From: Agelas oroides
Lineage: Eukaryota; Porifera; Demospongiae; Agelasida; Agelasidae
DNA: 64,000 nucleotides
NCBI GenBank assembly: GCA_949130485.1
Contig: OX422183.1
Location: 10,382,636 to 10,446,635, forward strand
Reading direction: 5' to 3'
This document shows, piece by piece, positions 51,601-63,600 of the stretch; position 1 is the first letter of the stretch, and the number at the start of each line of letters is the position of its first letter. A model generated the notes under the pieces. It did no database searches, had not been told where the DNA came from, and saw only the letters and a list, made by a program, of their open reading frames with translations. Position numbers and translations under genes: made by a program.

Positions 51601-54600
51601 ACACTCACAAAGGCGTGCTCGTGTTCCACCGTACCCATGGTTTCCATACCAGGAAATAGAAGTGTTCTGCACCTGCGAAATGCCAGAATGCCTCGACAAC
51701 ATGATACAATGTGATGGTTGTGAGGAATGGTACCACATGGCTTGTGTTGGACTGAAAACTCCACCTCCAGATACTACTGTAGTACAGCATGTAAAGTGTA
51801 GGACTCATATATAATTCACTAACATAGTATAACAACATGAAAGTGATGTACCCCTGTTCGTATCAGAGAGTCGGTAGACTCTCTATGTAGGGATGGCGCC
51901 GACGCGCAATATATGCAATACTTAAGCAAAAGCCGTATAACTTCACCACAAACACGCTAAAAGCTTATTTAAGCGCCCAGGCTTCCTTTTTGAGTGCCTT
52001 TGTGATCAGCAAGACTCATATAAGTGGCTAAAAACCAAGTGGAAGACAGCTAGACGTAAAAGTGTGCTCTAGCAAAAGTGCCATTTTTGTTATTCTTTCT
52101 TTCTTTCTTTCTTTCTTTCTTTGTTCCGACCATTCCGACCACTTTGTAAATTACGATAACTCGAAAACGGCTCAAGTACTCACCTTGATTTTAGCACAAA
52201 ACGGATGCTCATCACAGCGCACAGCTTCCCAACTACTCAGCGTCTTCATAGCTTCAAATTCACCCTGGTCAACAAAAGCCATTCACAACACTCTGAGGCT
52301 GCTGTCCGTTGCTTAGGACGCCATTTTATAATTTTGTACGCATGCGCACACGAAGTCTCGTTCCCAGATCAAAGACCACGGTCATTGGTCTGGAAGCGAG
52401 ACTAGTACACAGGCGAAATGGCCAGCGGGCAGTACGCATGGCTAGCACGGACTTTTCCCCCCGCGGCATTGGGCAAGGCTTATGAACACCACGTAGGTAA
52501 GGCGCTACCTACTTGTAGCTACACTAAAAATAGCCTACTCACCGCTTTAGTGAAGCTAGGATGGTCAGTTGTCAGTATGATAGTTTTCTGTGCTGCAGCT
52601 GGTCAGTCGTCATGACAACTGAATCATGAAATTGGTTTCACAAAGTTTGGTAGGGAGAGCGGTTGGCCCTTTATCAGGTTCTAGCTGGCTATATTACTCA
52701 TTATTATTACATGCCTGGAACTACTACTAAACTGTCAACACCGTTTCAAGTTCTGGTGTTGTGGTTACACTTGAAATATTCTTCTTAGGCTTAGGTCTAA
52801 CTGTAACTGAGATTAACATCAAAAAAGTACAGAAACAAGACTTAAAAAACATTAAAAATGTAAAAAGATGTAGGGATGGCATGCCAAAAAGTATACAAAC
52901 AAGGTAGGGATGATAGCATAAAAGCAAAGGTCAACATAAAGGCAATGCCCCATCCCTACATCTTTTTCACACTGCAGTTATGACAGTATATTGGAGGTCT
53001 CTATAAAATGTACAACAACCTTACTGGCAGTTCTTGAAGGGCATAGCTGTAACCTTGTTCTCAGGCCACTTTCCTCCTCCCACATGGCCTGGGTTCTGGA
53101 CTCCAAACCCTTCGAAAGGGCAAGAAGGGTCTGGGGTCCAGATTGCAGTGTAGTCTAGCAGCATGGGGTATGTGGTGTATGTGTACCTTGTCGGAAGCTA
53201 TGCATGTAGCGACCAGGTAGCTTTTGATGCTGACATGCTATTTGTATAGTAACAGTGGAACCCTTGTTGGCATTTAATATTGTATACGGACCGCTTATAC
53301 AACCTAGACACTGAGCTGAAGTGAGCTGCAGGACTGCATGGTCATATAGTAAGTGCTGTAGTATTTAAAAACTCAAGTAGTTGGTGCTCATTTACAGCAT
53401 ATTAACTCCACAGATGGTGCAGGTTTAGGTTTCAAGCATGCTGTCTAACTGCAGTGTGAAAAAGATGTAGGGATGGGGCATTGCCTTTATGTTGACCTTT
53501 GCTTTTATGCTATCATCCCTACCTTGTTTGTATACTTTTTGGCATGCCATCCCTACATCTTTTTACATTTTTAATGTTTTTTAAGTCTTGTTTTATGTAA
53601 TGACAATGCTGCTTTTGTTTCTGTGAGCGATCGTATTTCCTGGCTGCGATGATATTTCCTAGGAAAAAGTTACGCTCGGCGATAAAATTTCCTAGGAAAT
53701 ATTATCGCAGCGATAGTATTTCCGAGCGATCAAATTTCCTGTAACACCGGCCCCGCCTCTGAAACACCTAATCCCGCCCCAACTACCAGCCCCATCCCCC
53801 AAAGCAGATTCGCTCCACCGAAAACTGCAAAAGATGTTCAAGAAGTGAGGCGCCAGGGAATTCCAAAGAAGACTCAGCAGGACACATGCTACTGTGTCCG
53901 AGTGTGGAACGAATGGAGGAGCCACGATTCCAGCTCTAAGCGACATAATCCCCTCCGATCTCCAGCACTGGTTAAACTACTTCGTGCTGGAAGTGCGCAA
54001 AAAGGACGGTTCTGAGTATCCGCCAGACTCCCTCCACCACCTTTGCAGTGGGATTGTGCGTTTTCTGCGGGCAAACAACTGCCCATCTATTGACATCTTC
54101 AAGGATTCAGACTTCACTGAATTCCGTGCCACACTAGATGCCGAGATGAAGCGTCTGCAGGCCCTAGGAGTAGGTTCAAAAAAGAGGCAAGCTGAACCAC
54201 TGACCGAGGAGGAGGAGGAGGAGGTACTATGGCAGAAAGGGCTACTTGGTGACCACACCCCTCAAGCACTGCTTGATACAATGGTGTTCATGAATGGGCT
54301 GTATTTTGCCCTACGCAGTGGCAATGAACATCGAAACCTGCGCTTTTCACCATGCCAGATAGAGGTTCACGACAATGGAGGAGAACGGCCCTACCTGTTG
54401 TACACAGAAGACCTCTCAAAAAACCACCCAGGTGCCCTGAAAGGGAGACAAATCAAACCAAAAGTGGTTCGTCACTATGCAAACATCGAAAATCCAAGCA
54501 GGTGTTTCGTGACACTGTCCAAGCGCTATACCACCTTGTGCCCACCAAAAACATCAAAGAACGCATTTTACTTGCAGCCCCTGAGGAACCCCACTCCGCA

Positions 54601-57600
54601 CTGCTGGTACTCTCAAGAGCCACTAGGACACAATAAGCTGGCAGGCACTGTTTCCAGACTCTGCAAATCGGCTGGAATAAAAGGGTTTAAAACAAACCAC
54701 TCATTAAGGGTCACAAATGCCACACGCCTCTACTCATCAGGCACTGATGAACAGCTGATAATGGAGCGAACTGGTCATCGAAGCACTGATGGTGTACGGC
54801 CATATAAACGTACTTCTGAAGAGCAACAGATTGCCATTTCGGACATTTTAAACAGGAGCAAAAAGCCAAGGTCTGAACAACAACAACTAGTACCATCAAC
54901 ACAGGACTCTGCTCAACTATCAAGTGAACATCCAGCACTGTTTCCTCACTCTGGACTCACAACCCAATCTTCCGCCTTCACAAAGACACAATGCAACACC
55001 ATACCAGGAACATTTCAGTACAACCACTGTGGCTCTGTCACCATTAACCTCAACTACAACAACTAGACATTGTTTATGCATTCTTGCACTGTTGTATGTA
55101 ATCTATCATTTTCAGTTGTATGTAAACTTTCATTATTGTATGTAATCTTGTTGTTTTCAAATAAAATTGCCCTCTGGTGTCTATGAGATTCACCAGGTGT
55201 CTATGAGATTTAGAAACCTGCTACTGACCAATCAGATTACTCTATTTCATACAGCTACACTCTAAAGGTACGGTAGTACTCAGTTACTTGTAATAACAAT
55301 CAGTTTTGTCGTAGCTGCGACTTTGAAACCGTTCAACACTGCGATGGGCGACAACAGCCAGTCCGGAAACGGGCCCGAGTGGCGAAGCCTTATGAGAATT
55401 GACGGCTATGCCGTGATGTTTTCTGCTGTTTTCCAACAGTGCTGTTGACAAATTATGTTTCTCAAGGCATCCTATGTCCACGAAACAAGCCTCAAAGCTA
55501 GCTTCGTAGCCACCGTGGGCACAGAGCGTTACTGGTTGAGTTTGAGTTTCGTCTCTTTTGGCCCGTTGGGGCTGTCGTCGACCCATTCTGTGTTATCGCA
55601 ATGCTGAGCGGTTGAGAATGCACATAAATATTTCTGCATAACTCCAGGCAAATAAAGTTACCTATACTTGATGCCCACGGGATACAAATTACAAGGCTTT
55701 ACCTGAAATATATACTCCATCCACTTCATCCTTGTTTCTGTGGCAACAGGTGGGTACATATACTGACAGGAAGTTGTAGATTCTGTAGATTCTGTTCCAT
55801 ATACCCCAGAAGTTGTAAAATGATGTTTCCTATAAGCTACCTTGTTTAGAGTGTAAACTACTTTACATGTTTACTAATAACATACCTTGTTTACAGTGAA
55901 AACGTGTTTACTAATAACTACAAGGACCAATCAGAGTGGAGAATATAACAGATAAACCACAGTAGACAGGGATTTATGGCCATAAACTACCCTCGCCGGT
56001 GGTTTATGGACCATAAATCCCTGTCTACTGTGGTTTATCTATAACATAATGCACTCTATTACATAGCAACCACATAGTAACGGGCTAGAAGCCAGTTATT
56101 AACCGCACCCTCGGGCTTTAGTTGATATATAAGCAACACTGCCCTCGGGCGGTCCGCTTATATATCTACTAAAGCCTTCGTGAGCAGTTAATAACTATAA
56201 CATCCAACTTTGTGCACAATACCAGGAATGAAGCCTCTCAGATGTCCCAGTCACTGACTGACTGACACAACTGAGAGAACTGAGGTTCAAGCCGGCCAAA
56301 GAGGGGGGGGGTGGGTGCTCTTTCAAGTGTTTTCACATGTAACCACGAAAGAGCACCCATGTCATGTTTCCAGCAACTCAATGCCTTTGAACACAATCAG
56401 TAAGGTACAACAGAGCCGGTGGCAGCTTCGAAGTCAAGTCCAGGCTGACAGCACGCAACACTCTGAACAACAACATATCATGGTGTAGCTAGTGGAACGC
56501 GACCACATCAGACTCTCTATCTGCTTTTTGGGAGGAAGATATTATTGTGTAGCGATCAGTAGTTACTCTGGGAACAAGACTACATTCTGCCACATGACTG
56601 ACTGTCATTAAATAATAATCAAAAATCAGTCTGGCACAGCCACGGGTAAGTGTTATGTAATTTACTCATGACAGCTGTGTTGGTAGTGGAGGCAATTGTT
56701 TCCCTGCAACTTTCTTGAGGGGTCAGAAGGGTTAAGGAGTGCTTTTTTGATGAAATTACCCTCTGATTATTTTGTCTCTGTCTTCTCATCACTTATCATT
56801 TTGAAAAAGTGTCTAAATTTAACTTATGTTGCAAGTAAGCAACTACTGTGGAATTGCATGATACTAGTGGCAGGACAGTCACAGTCACATGTATATGACT
56901 GTTTGACTCTTCCACACAGGTTTATAACTCAAAGTATCCTATCTGATGAAGAGACAGAGACATACCAAGTAATAATAACCATACACTTAGTAGAGTACAG
57001 TGTACTTGACAGAGTGTACATAGACCACTGCACAAAAAGACAGCAGTGTGTGGTTTTGAAATGAGACTAGCTTTTGATGATTACTGCAAAATTTCAGCAG
57101 GTGAGCTTCATACTCGTGTAATGGGATGTTGCAAGAACATTGCAATTTGCAGTATCTGATTTAAAATATTAAACTTAGAAATGCTAAGATTGGAAATGTC
57201 GACCTCACAATTAGAAAAGTGAGATTAATTGGCAGAATATCTGTTTGTGACTGTAATCTTCATGTTCAATTTGATACATTTCAAAATCAGCTATCTCTGG
57301 ATATACAGTTGGGAGAAAACTGATCACAAATGGTTGGAAGAAGAGGCTATACCATATGACTGTGTACCAGGTGGTGGAAGGCATTTGCACTTTAAGAAAC
57401 AGCTTAAAACCCTTTAACCACTGATGATGCCATTTGGTGTCGTCTGACTTTGGCCACACGTTATCAGTTGGCACAGTTTGTTTTGAAGATAGATTCTGTC
57501 CTAGCATTAAAGGTGGGATGGGGGAGGTGGGTGGGTTTCAGCACAAGATGCCATACACATGGCAGCTGCCTTGGCTGGCTGTAGACTGGCCCTAGTTGGT

Positions 57601-60600
57601 ACCAGCTGGACCATTTATCACCTTGCTAGCACAAACGGGCGTAGAAGCCACTCCTCTCCCTTTGTAGAAAAAACATTTCTGGTACTTTAGGCAGTTTTCA
57701 GCCAGGCAGAGCATTTGCTGGTCAGCTGTTGAAAGCTTGCTAATGAGTGGGTGTGTTCAAAGTCATGAACCCCACGCACTGGATCAAAGAAGCTTTGGCT
57801 CATGTTTTTTAGTGCTGGCTCCAAGCAGAGGGTGGAAATGTGGACCAAATTAAGATCTCCATAGCCTATAAAAGATTTGTAGTGAATGGCCTACAGTGCA
57901 CATTTAAAGATTTAAGCATGCAAAAAAGCTTGCATTAATGCTTATGAGCCCATGTCAGTGCCTGCATGCCGACATGGTTGGTAAAGAAATTAAGCAGGAT
58001 CCTATAAAATCCTATATAAAAGTGCAGGGCTTCAACATTCCGTTAATGTGTCCTTTTAACCCTCTACTGGTGTAGTATCGTGCATACATACCTTGTACTT
58101 TTAGAACAACTGGATCACTGTACAGGTCATCTCCACCAAGAATGGCAACTGCACCTAACACAACTGTGTTATTGTACTCCTCTGTAGCTGGTACATGCAA
58201 GAAGAATGTATTTTCAACTTGGCTGGCTGTTATGTCTGCTGCATTCAGCTGTGATAAAAGTGACCCATTAAGTATCCAGGCAATTGTGCCTGTAGTAACA
58301 CTGCAGTTGAAGGTAGCAGTAGATCCCAGTGTGGCATTGACTGATGTGGGGGTGCTGATAAAACCTGGAATAACACACAAAAAAAAATAAAACAACATTA
58401 TGCCATATCTGAATGTGCACTTATGGACACTCTCACTGTCCACCATGTCAGCCTTGGAGTGATGGATAGTGAAATTATCCACTCAGGCAATGTCAATTCA
58501 CCCATGCCTGATATTACATTTGCAGGGAATATCCAATAACCCCAGGAAGTGCAACCAACTTTGAGAGAGACGGATGGAGCTCAGTTGAAATTGGCCGAGG
58601 CTTCTAGCTTGTTCTGCCATAACCAGACTTGCTTCCACTCCTCTACTGGGCTCATTGTTCCGACTGATAATCAGGAGGTCTAGGGTTCGATTCCCAGCTG
58701 AATCCCGGAGTTTACTATTTACTAATTTTTGGCTACTTAGATGTGCAAGTTTGGATAAACCTGAGGTTGTAGCATGCTACAGTACAATCCAAGCATCAGA
58801 AAAAAAAGTGTCATTGATTGCCAAGTCAGTGACTACTTTTTAAAAAAAAGTAGAAAGCTATGGGTGTGTTTATGTGCATAAAGTATCAGCTGTTACTCTG
58901 GTACATATTCAATTGCCGTAACTTCATCTTTCCTTGTGGTCACGGTATGCATATTCTTTATCCTTAACATTTACTTAGCTCACCTGGAATTGCAGTAAAT
59001 GCAGTGAAAAATGGCTCAGGTTGATTGATTACTCCATCTGTGCTTTGTTCATATACTGCAACTGCACAAGTGCTTCCGCCACAAGTACTTCCATTGACAC
59101 ATGTTTGATTGGCCCCTTGTATGAAATTGGTGGTGTGCACACCAACATATTGTTCGTTACTAGTAGAGTGTATCAGCAGAAAACATCCAGATGTAAAATT
59201 GCAGGGGAGACAGAAGGTGCCATTGTTCAAGTGTGTCAGGATTGCGTCAGTAGTATGCTCTCCTATGGTCATTGAGAAAGACATCAATGTTAATCAATTC
59301 TGGTATAGGTAATTTGATTGTCACTAGTACTTTTCAATGCATCATTGCATGCTTGCCATGTACCTAATTCGATCTCTGATCCATTCCGAAGTTCGACTTC
59401 CTCCAGGTAAGCTGCCCGATTTCCTGGTAGACCATTTTGCTCAATGTCAAATGTTAACACAGTATAGTTGTCTGAGTTAAGGCCTTCAATTGATGCTGTA
59501 CTGTTTGATTGCTTAAGGACATGGAAGCTTTCCACTGCTGTAGACTTTCTTCTGACAATAGATAAGCAGCCCAAAGCTGATGAGTTGAATGCAATTACAC
59601 AGGTTACAGTGAGTCTTCCAGGTCTCACAGGATCAACAACTGAAATTGTCTCCTGAACATCATAAGTACCTAGTTTGTAATAGAATGAAACCTTCATTAT
59701 CATTCAGTCAATTCGTTTCTCATGCAGATCAGAAAAATACAGTTAACTACTTAAAGTACATAAGTGATCAGTGAGATACAATATTGCAGTTTCAGGCTGT
59801 TGAAAGCAAGCTAAAGTTGTGAGGCTACTTCATGCACCCAAAAAGTATGCAAACATTTTTAACCAAGTATGTAGCAGGTACAGACTCTTGTTGCACTCAG
59901 TTTCATGACTTCCAATGATTCTTAAGTTCTCTGCCAGTGAAGAGTACCAAAAATTGTCTTAGTAATTTAAGAATCGAACCTACAAGGGCTGATGAAGTTT
60001 GTCGGCAATTGAAACAGTTAGCAGCTTTGAAAGACAATAATATGTTGGCACATGTGTCCACACATGTCAAAGAGGGGTGTGATAATAGCCACATTGCATG
60101 CATCTCTTCCAATGGTCTTGAGTTTGGGAGATGGTATCATTACCTATTCGGACATTTGACCTTGACATAATGTATGTACATATCAATAGTGTTTTGCAAC
60201 CAGAATTCTTGGACTATAATTATATAGTTTGAGTCTAAAATTGGTAGAAAACATTTGTTTAGATATTCAGTTAGTCCTGATTATATGTTCACCACCACAA
60301 TTTTTTGCAGAGTTAATTAAGTATGTCATCAACAGCTGGATACCGTAGTGTCCCGTTAATACGCCCCCCCATTTTGTACACTACATCCCGCCTAAAGTGG
60401 GGGGGGGGCTTATATTCGAGGATGCAATTAGTCTCGACAATAAGCCCCCCCCCCTATGAAATCAATGCCTTTCACTATCAACTAACTATGGCGACGACTT
60501 TCAGGATCGAGAGTACTGTTCGCGGACATCATGTTTACAAAGCTGCGTGGTCTCCCTACATCGGAGAAGAGCTGCCAGTTCAACGCGAGGTCAATAACAT

Positions 60601-63600
60601 TCACGACGACTTCGCTGTAGCTGTCCTCAAGAACGGCAACACTGTCGGTCATGTACCACTTGCATCGTCAATGGTGACAGAAGACGTTCTGAAGTTGATG
60701 GGAAAGGACTCGTGGTTCCGTGCGTGTACATCTTCAGAGGGAAACAAAAACACCTTGACAGACTGATAAACCTGTTTGCTAAACTAGCAGCTTAAAACTT
60801 GGAACATCTAACCGGCTTTTCTAAAAGCTACAAAACTTACAAAAGATTCACCGACTACTATAGTCTTACTGAGCGCACTTGCAACGTATAGTAAGCACGT
60901 GTAGTTTTGATGTTCCAGAAGACGCTCACCGGGGGGGCGTTATAACGAGTCAAACTACCCTGTGCAGGAACTTTGGCGGAAAAGAGGGGGGGGGCGTATT
61001 TTCGAAGGGGGCGTATTAGCGGGACACTACGGTATATGATTTTGGAACAACTTCCGCATTAATAAACTGTCATGAATAAAATTACTTCTGCACTCAAAGG
61101 GTTAAGTATGTCGTCAACAGCTGGATACATGATTTTTAACTGATACAGTTTAGAGAACTAGACTACCTAAATTTTTTCCACTAGTGTGCAAGCTACTAAG
61201 GGTTGAATATTCAACAATTAATCAAGTTGGGTAGAAGAGACTAGCTATAAGTAGAAGTATGGAGATACTAGTGTTCAGTACACATTTGCTCAAGAAGGCA
61301 CTGAAATGTTGCAAACTCTAATAAAGTTTGCTCGTGGACTGACATATTAGTCATGAGCAAACAGCACAATAAATACTAAGTACAATACCATTTAGAGGTG
61401 AGGTTACATTTTATAATCTCAAAACTTTGGGGAGCAGATATTATTCAACAGGTACTCAATTGGGTGAGAGTATGTAGCTAATTATAGCTATGAATACATG
61501 ATTAAATGACACCTTATAAAGCAATACTCACTTAGTTGAAACTTTGGGGAGATAGCTCTTCCAGCACTGTTTTCTCCTTCAATGGCAATGGAGTAGTTTC
61601 GATCAAATGGCAGAGTGTCACTCCTTATTGTGATGCCAAAACCAGTGGTGTTTATCCCTCCTGGGATATCAGGCAGTTGGAATGAAACAACTGGAAGATT
61701 GTCACTGCTGTTCACATACAATCTCCATTTGCAGATGTGAAATGTCTATTTAGACATGTATAATGGAGATGATGAAATGCAAGAAATTATATTAGTGCTC
61801 ATCATGTAACCTTCAGCGAATCAGGTGTTGACAAATCAGTCATATCAAATTGTTTAGTGTGTATTAATGTGTGCATGAGTTAAGGGCCAATTAGCCTAAA
61901 ATATATAATAATGGCTGCTGAAGAACTTGCTCAAACTACACATGTAGCACCCCTTATTGTGATGTTGAACCCGGTGGTGTTTGTCCATGCAGGAATGTCA
62001 GGTACCCAGAGTGAAATTAACGGAAGATCATCACTGCTGTTCACATGCACTCTCCATACACAGATGTGAAATGTCTGAGTCAAACATGCTGTATTATTTT
62101 GCTGATAATAGCTGTTTCATAGACAATATGGGAAGAATTCATTTCAGTCACAGATTCCTTTGTGCAACTAATTGTGTTAAAAAACAATTACTTCTACATT
62201 ACTGTTCAAATTTACTTACTTCAGAAAAGGTGAATATCACATTAATCCAATCAGGATTTACAGCAATTTCAACAGCAGGAGCATTCTGCAGCACAGGAGC
62301 TATATAGAGATGTATAGAGGGGGGAATGAATCCGCATACTGCATATGCCATAATTATGCCTCCCCTCTCCCAAGTTCTAAATCACACACATGCACCTGTT
62401 TTGTTTGCATATACCATTAATGGTCATAGCTTACCATTAAACAACAACCCAGAGATGTTATTTAAAGTTCCATTACCCAAACCATTCACTGGGATGACTT
62501 GAAACTGGAACCGGTCACATGGGTTTGGGTTAGCCACCATGAAGTCAAACTCAGGTTGAGTTAAGTTACAAAGAGTTTTGAGGGGAATATACAGTGAGTT
62601 TGGAGTAATGTTGTAGATGTTAATACAGTAGTAAATGTCAGGTTCAATGTTAGTGATGTTCAAAGTGAATGGAGGGTTCCATGTAAGGTGAAGAAATCCC
62701 TGCATTGGAACAGCAGTGAGTTCACCCACTGGAGCAAGGGTTCCTGCAGGATGCATGGAGGTTGTTAACTGGTAATATATCTGAGCTGTCTAAATTGTAT
62801 TTCATGTACTTCTGTTATGTGAAATACATGTAACCTTCACATATTCTGTAAAATTCTTTAGTTTAAGAATGTTATAACCTCTGGTATTTATACATTTCTC
62901 TAAAAACACATACAATTAGCCAGTCGTCTCTAATCGCTGGACTGGACTGATGGACTGGATTACTGGACTGACCTTTGAACTAAAATTGTGTGTATCACAT
63001 GACCTCCACCCAATCAGATGTGCTGAATTGGGTCACATGTTCGATGCTTAGCAGCTAATAGATTCCAGAGAGACAAAGAAAGCGGCATGCAGCAACTGTG
63101 GGAGTTTTGTGCTTGGAGACCTTAAAGGTATGCGTATACATGCTTAGCAGCTAATAGCTTGCCGATCGAGAGACAAAGAATGCGGCATGCAGCAACTGTG
63201 GGAGTTTTGTGCTTAGAGACCTTAAAGGGATGCATATACTACAGCAGATGGAGCAGCTTGGTAGGCCAATTGTCACAATAATCTATTCCAAGGCCTCTCG
63301 CTGACCAAGCATAGTTTTTACATGGCTACATTCAACAAGACTACGGGTATTACATGCCAGTTTTTGCCATCATGAATGGCAAAGTGTTAAAGGAGCATCC
63401 TGTGCATATTCTTTTAAGTACTCAAAAAATGGAAAGGCCTGGGAATGAGTCTAGTAAAACCTTTTCAAACCTGTACTGTTTGTACACATGTAAGACACAC
63501 CTTGCACTCTCAGAACAGCTGGATCACTATGCATGTCTTCTCCAACAATAATGAAAGCTGAACACACCACAACAGTGTTATTGTATTCCTCTGTAGCCGG

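Larger units (their letters stand above)
51092..53746. mobile_element. TGT...ACA DNA transposon (Ginger-like) with 124-bp TIRs and CCGG target duplication
   Basis: The left terminus 51092-51215 and right terminus 53623-53746 are inverted copies that read as identical over 124 bp, beginning TGTTACAGG and containing internal TTTCCTAGGAAA palindromes. CCGG flanks both ends (51088-51091, 53747-53750). The element interrupts the recombinase ORF, and discounting one CCGG keeps the reading frame. Ginger transposons are known for TGT...ACA-type ends, short (about 4-bp) duplications and accessory Ulp1 and PHD domains, all matched here. No integrase is left, so this copy must be non-autonomous. Internal cargo: the Ulp1/PHD fragment (51298-51814) and the repeat 51863-53592. 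Confidence 0.85.
50958..55066 (+). pseudogene. Crypton-like DUF3504 tyrosine recombinase gene, interrupted by a transposon and frameshifted
   Basis: The 5' part starts at ATG 50958 (MELSDLLQHDLLRF..., acidic) and runs to a CCGG at 51088-51091. It resumes at 53747-53750 in the same frame once one CCGG copy is discounted (SGSG then PASETPNPAP, SRFAPPK, GIPKKTQQDT, YCVRVWNEW). Near 53911-53935 the frame shifts by one into the ORF ending at 55066. That ORF carries the DUF3504/Crypton-type recombinase core: Arg in FALRSGNEH (residue 141 counted from 53894), HSLR (H269, R272), GHRS (H295) and candidate nucleophile Tyr304 in VRPYKR. All catalytic positions are intact. Family members cut and rejoin DNA through a 3'-phosphotyrosine; several metazoan nuclear proteins (KIAA1958-, ZMYM- and QRICH1-like) share the domain. 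A poly(A) signal AATAAA lies at 55160-55165. No Crypton termini could be fixed. With both an insertion and a frameshift it is not functional as it stands. Confidence 0.8.
48688..58091. other. 9.4-kb intron hosting a nested transposon stack
   Basis: This is the intron between the second Ig exon and its FN3 partner. It holds 140-bp hairpin MITEs at 48914-49053 and 50751-50890, 110-125-bp hairpin MITEs at 49697-49800 and 56080-56205, a zinc-ribbon pseudogene near 50.2 kb, the recombinase locus at 50958-55066 with the TGT...ACA transposon inside it, and a hairpin MITE at 55952-56045. From 56206 to 58091 I see only short microsatellite-like sequence and no exon candidates. Confidence 0.75.

Noticed and set aside
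53692..53946. ORF ending GVTGNLIARKYYRCDNIS, also seen at 50910-51146
   Set aside because: The shared tail is translation of the transposon's inverted repeat, not a conserved protein end.
58640..58720. Functional tRNA gene
   Set aside because: B box is good but the acceptor stem does not close and the context is SINE-like.
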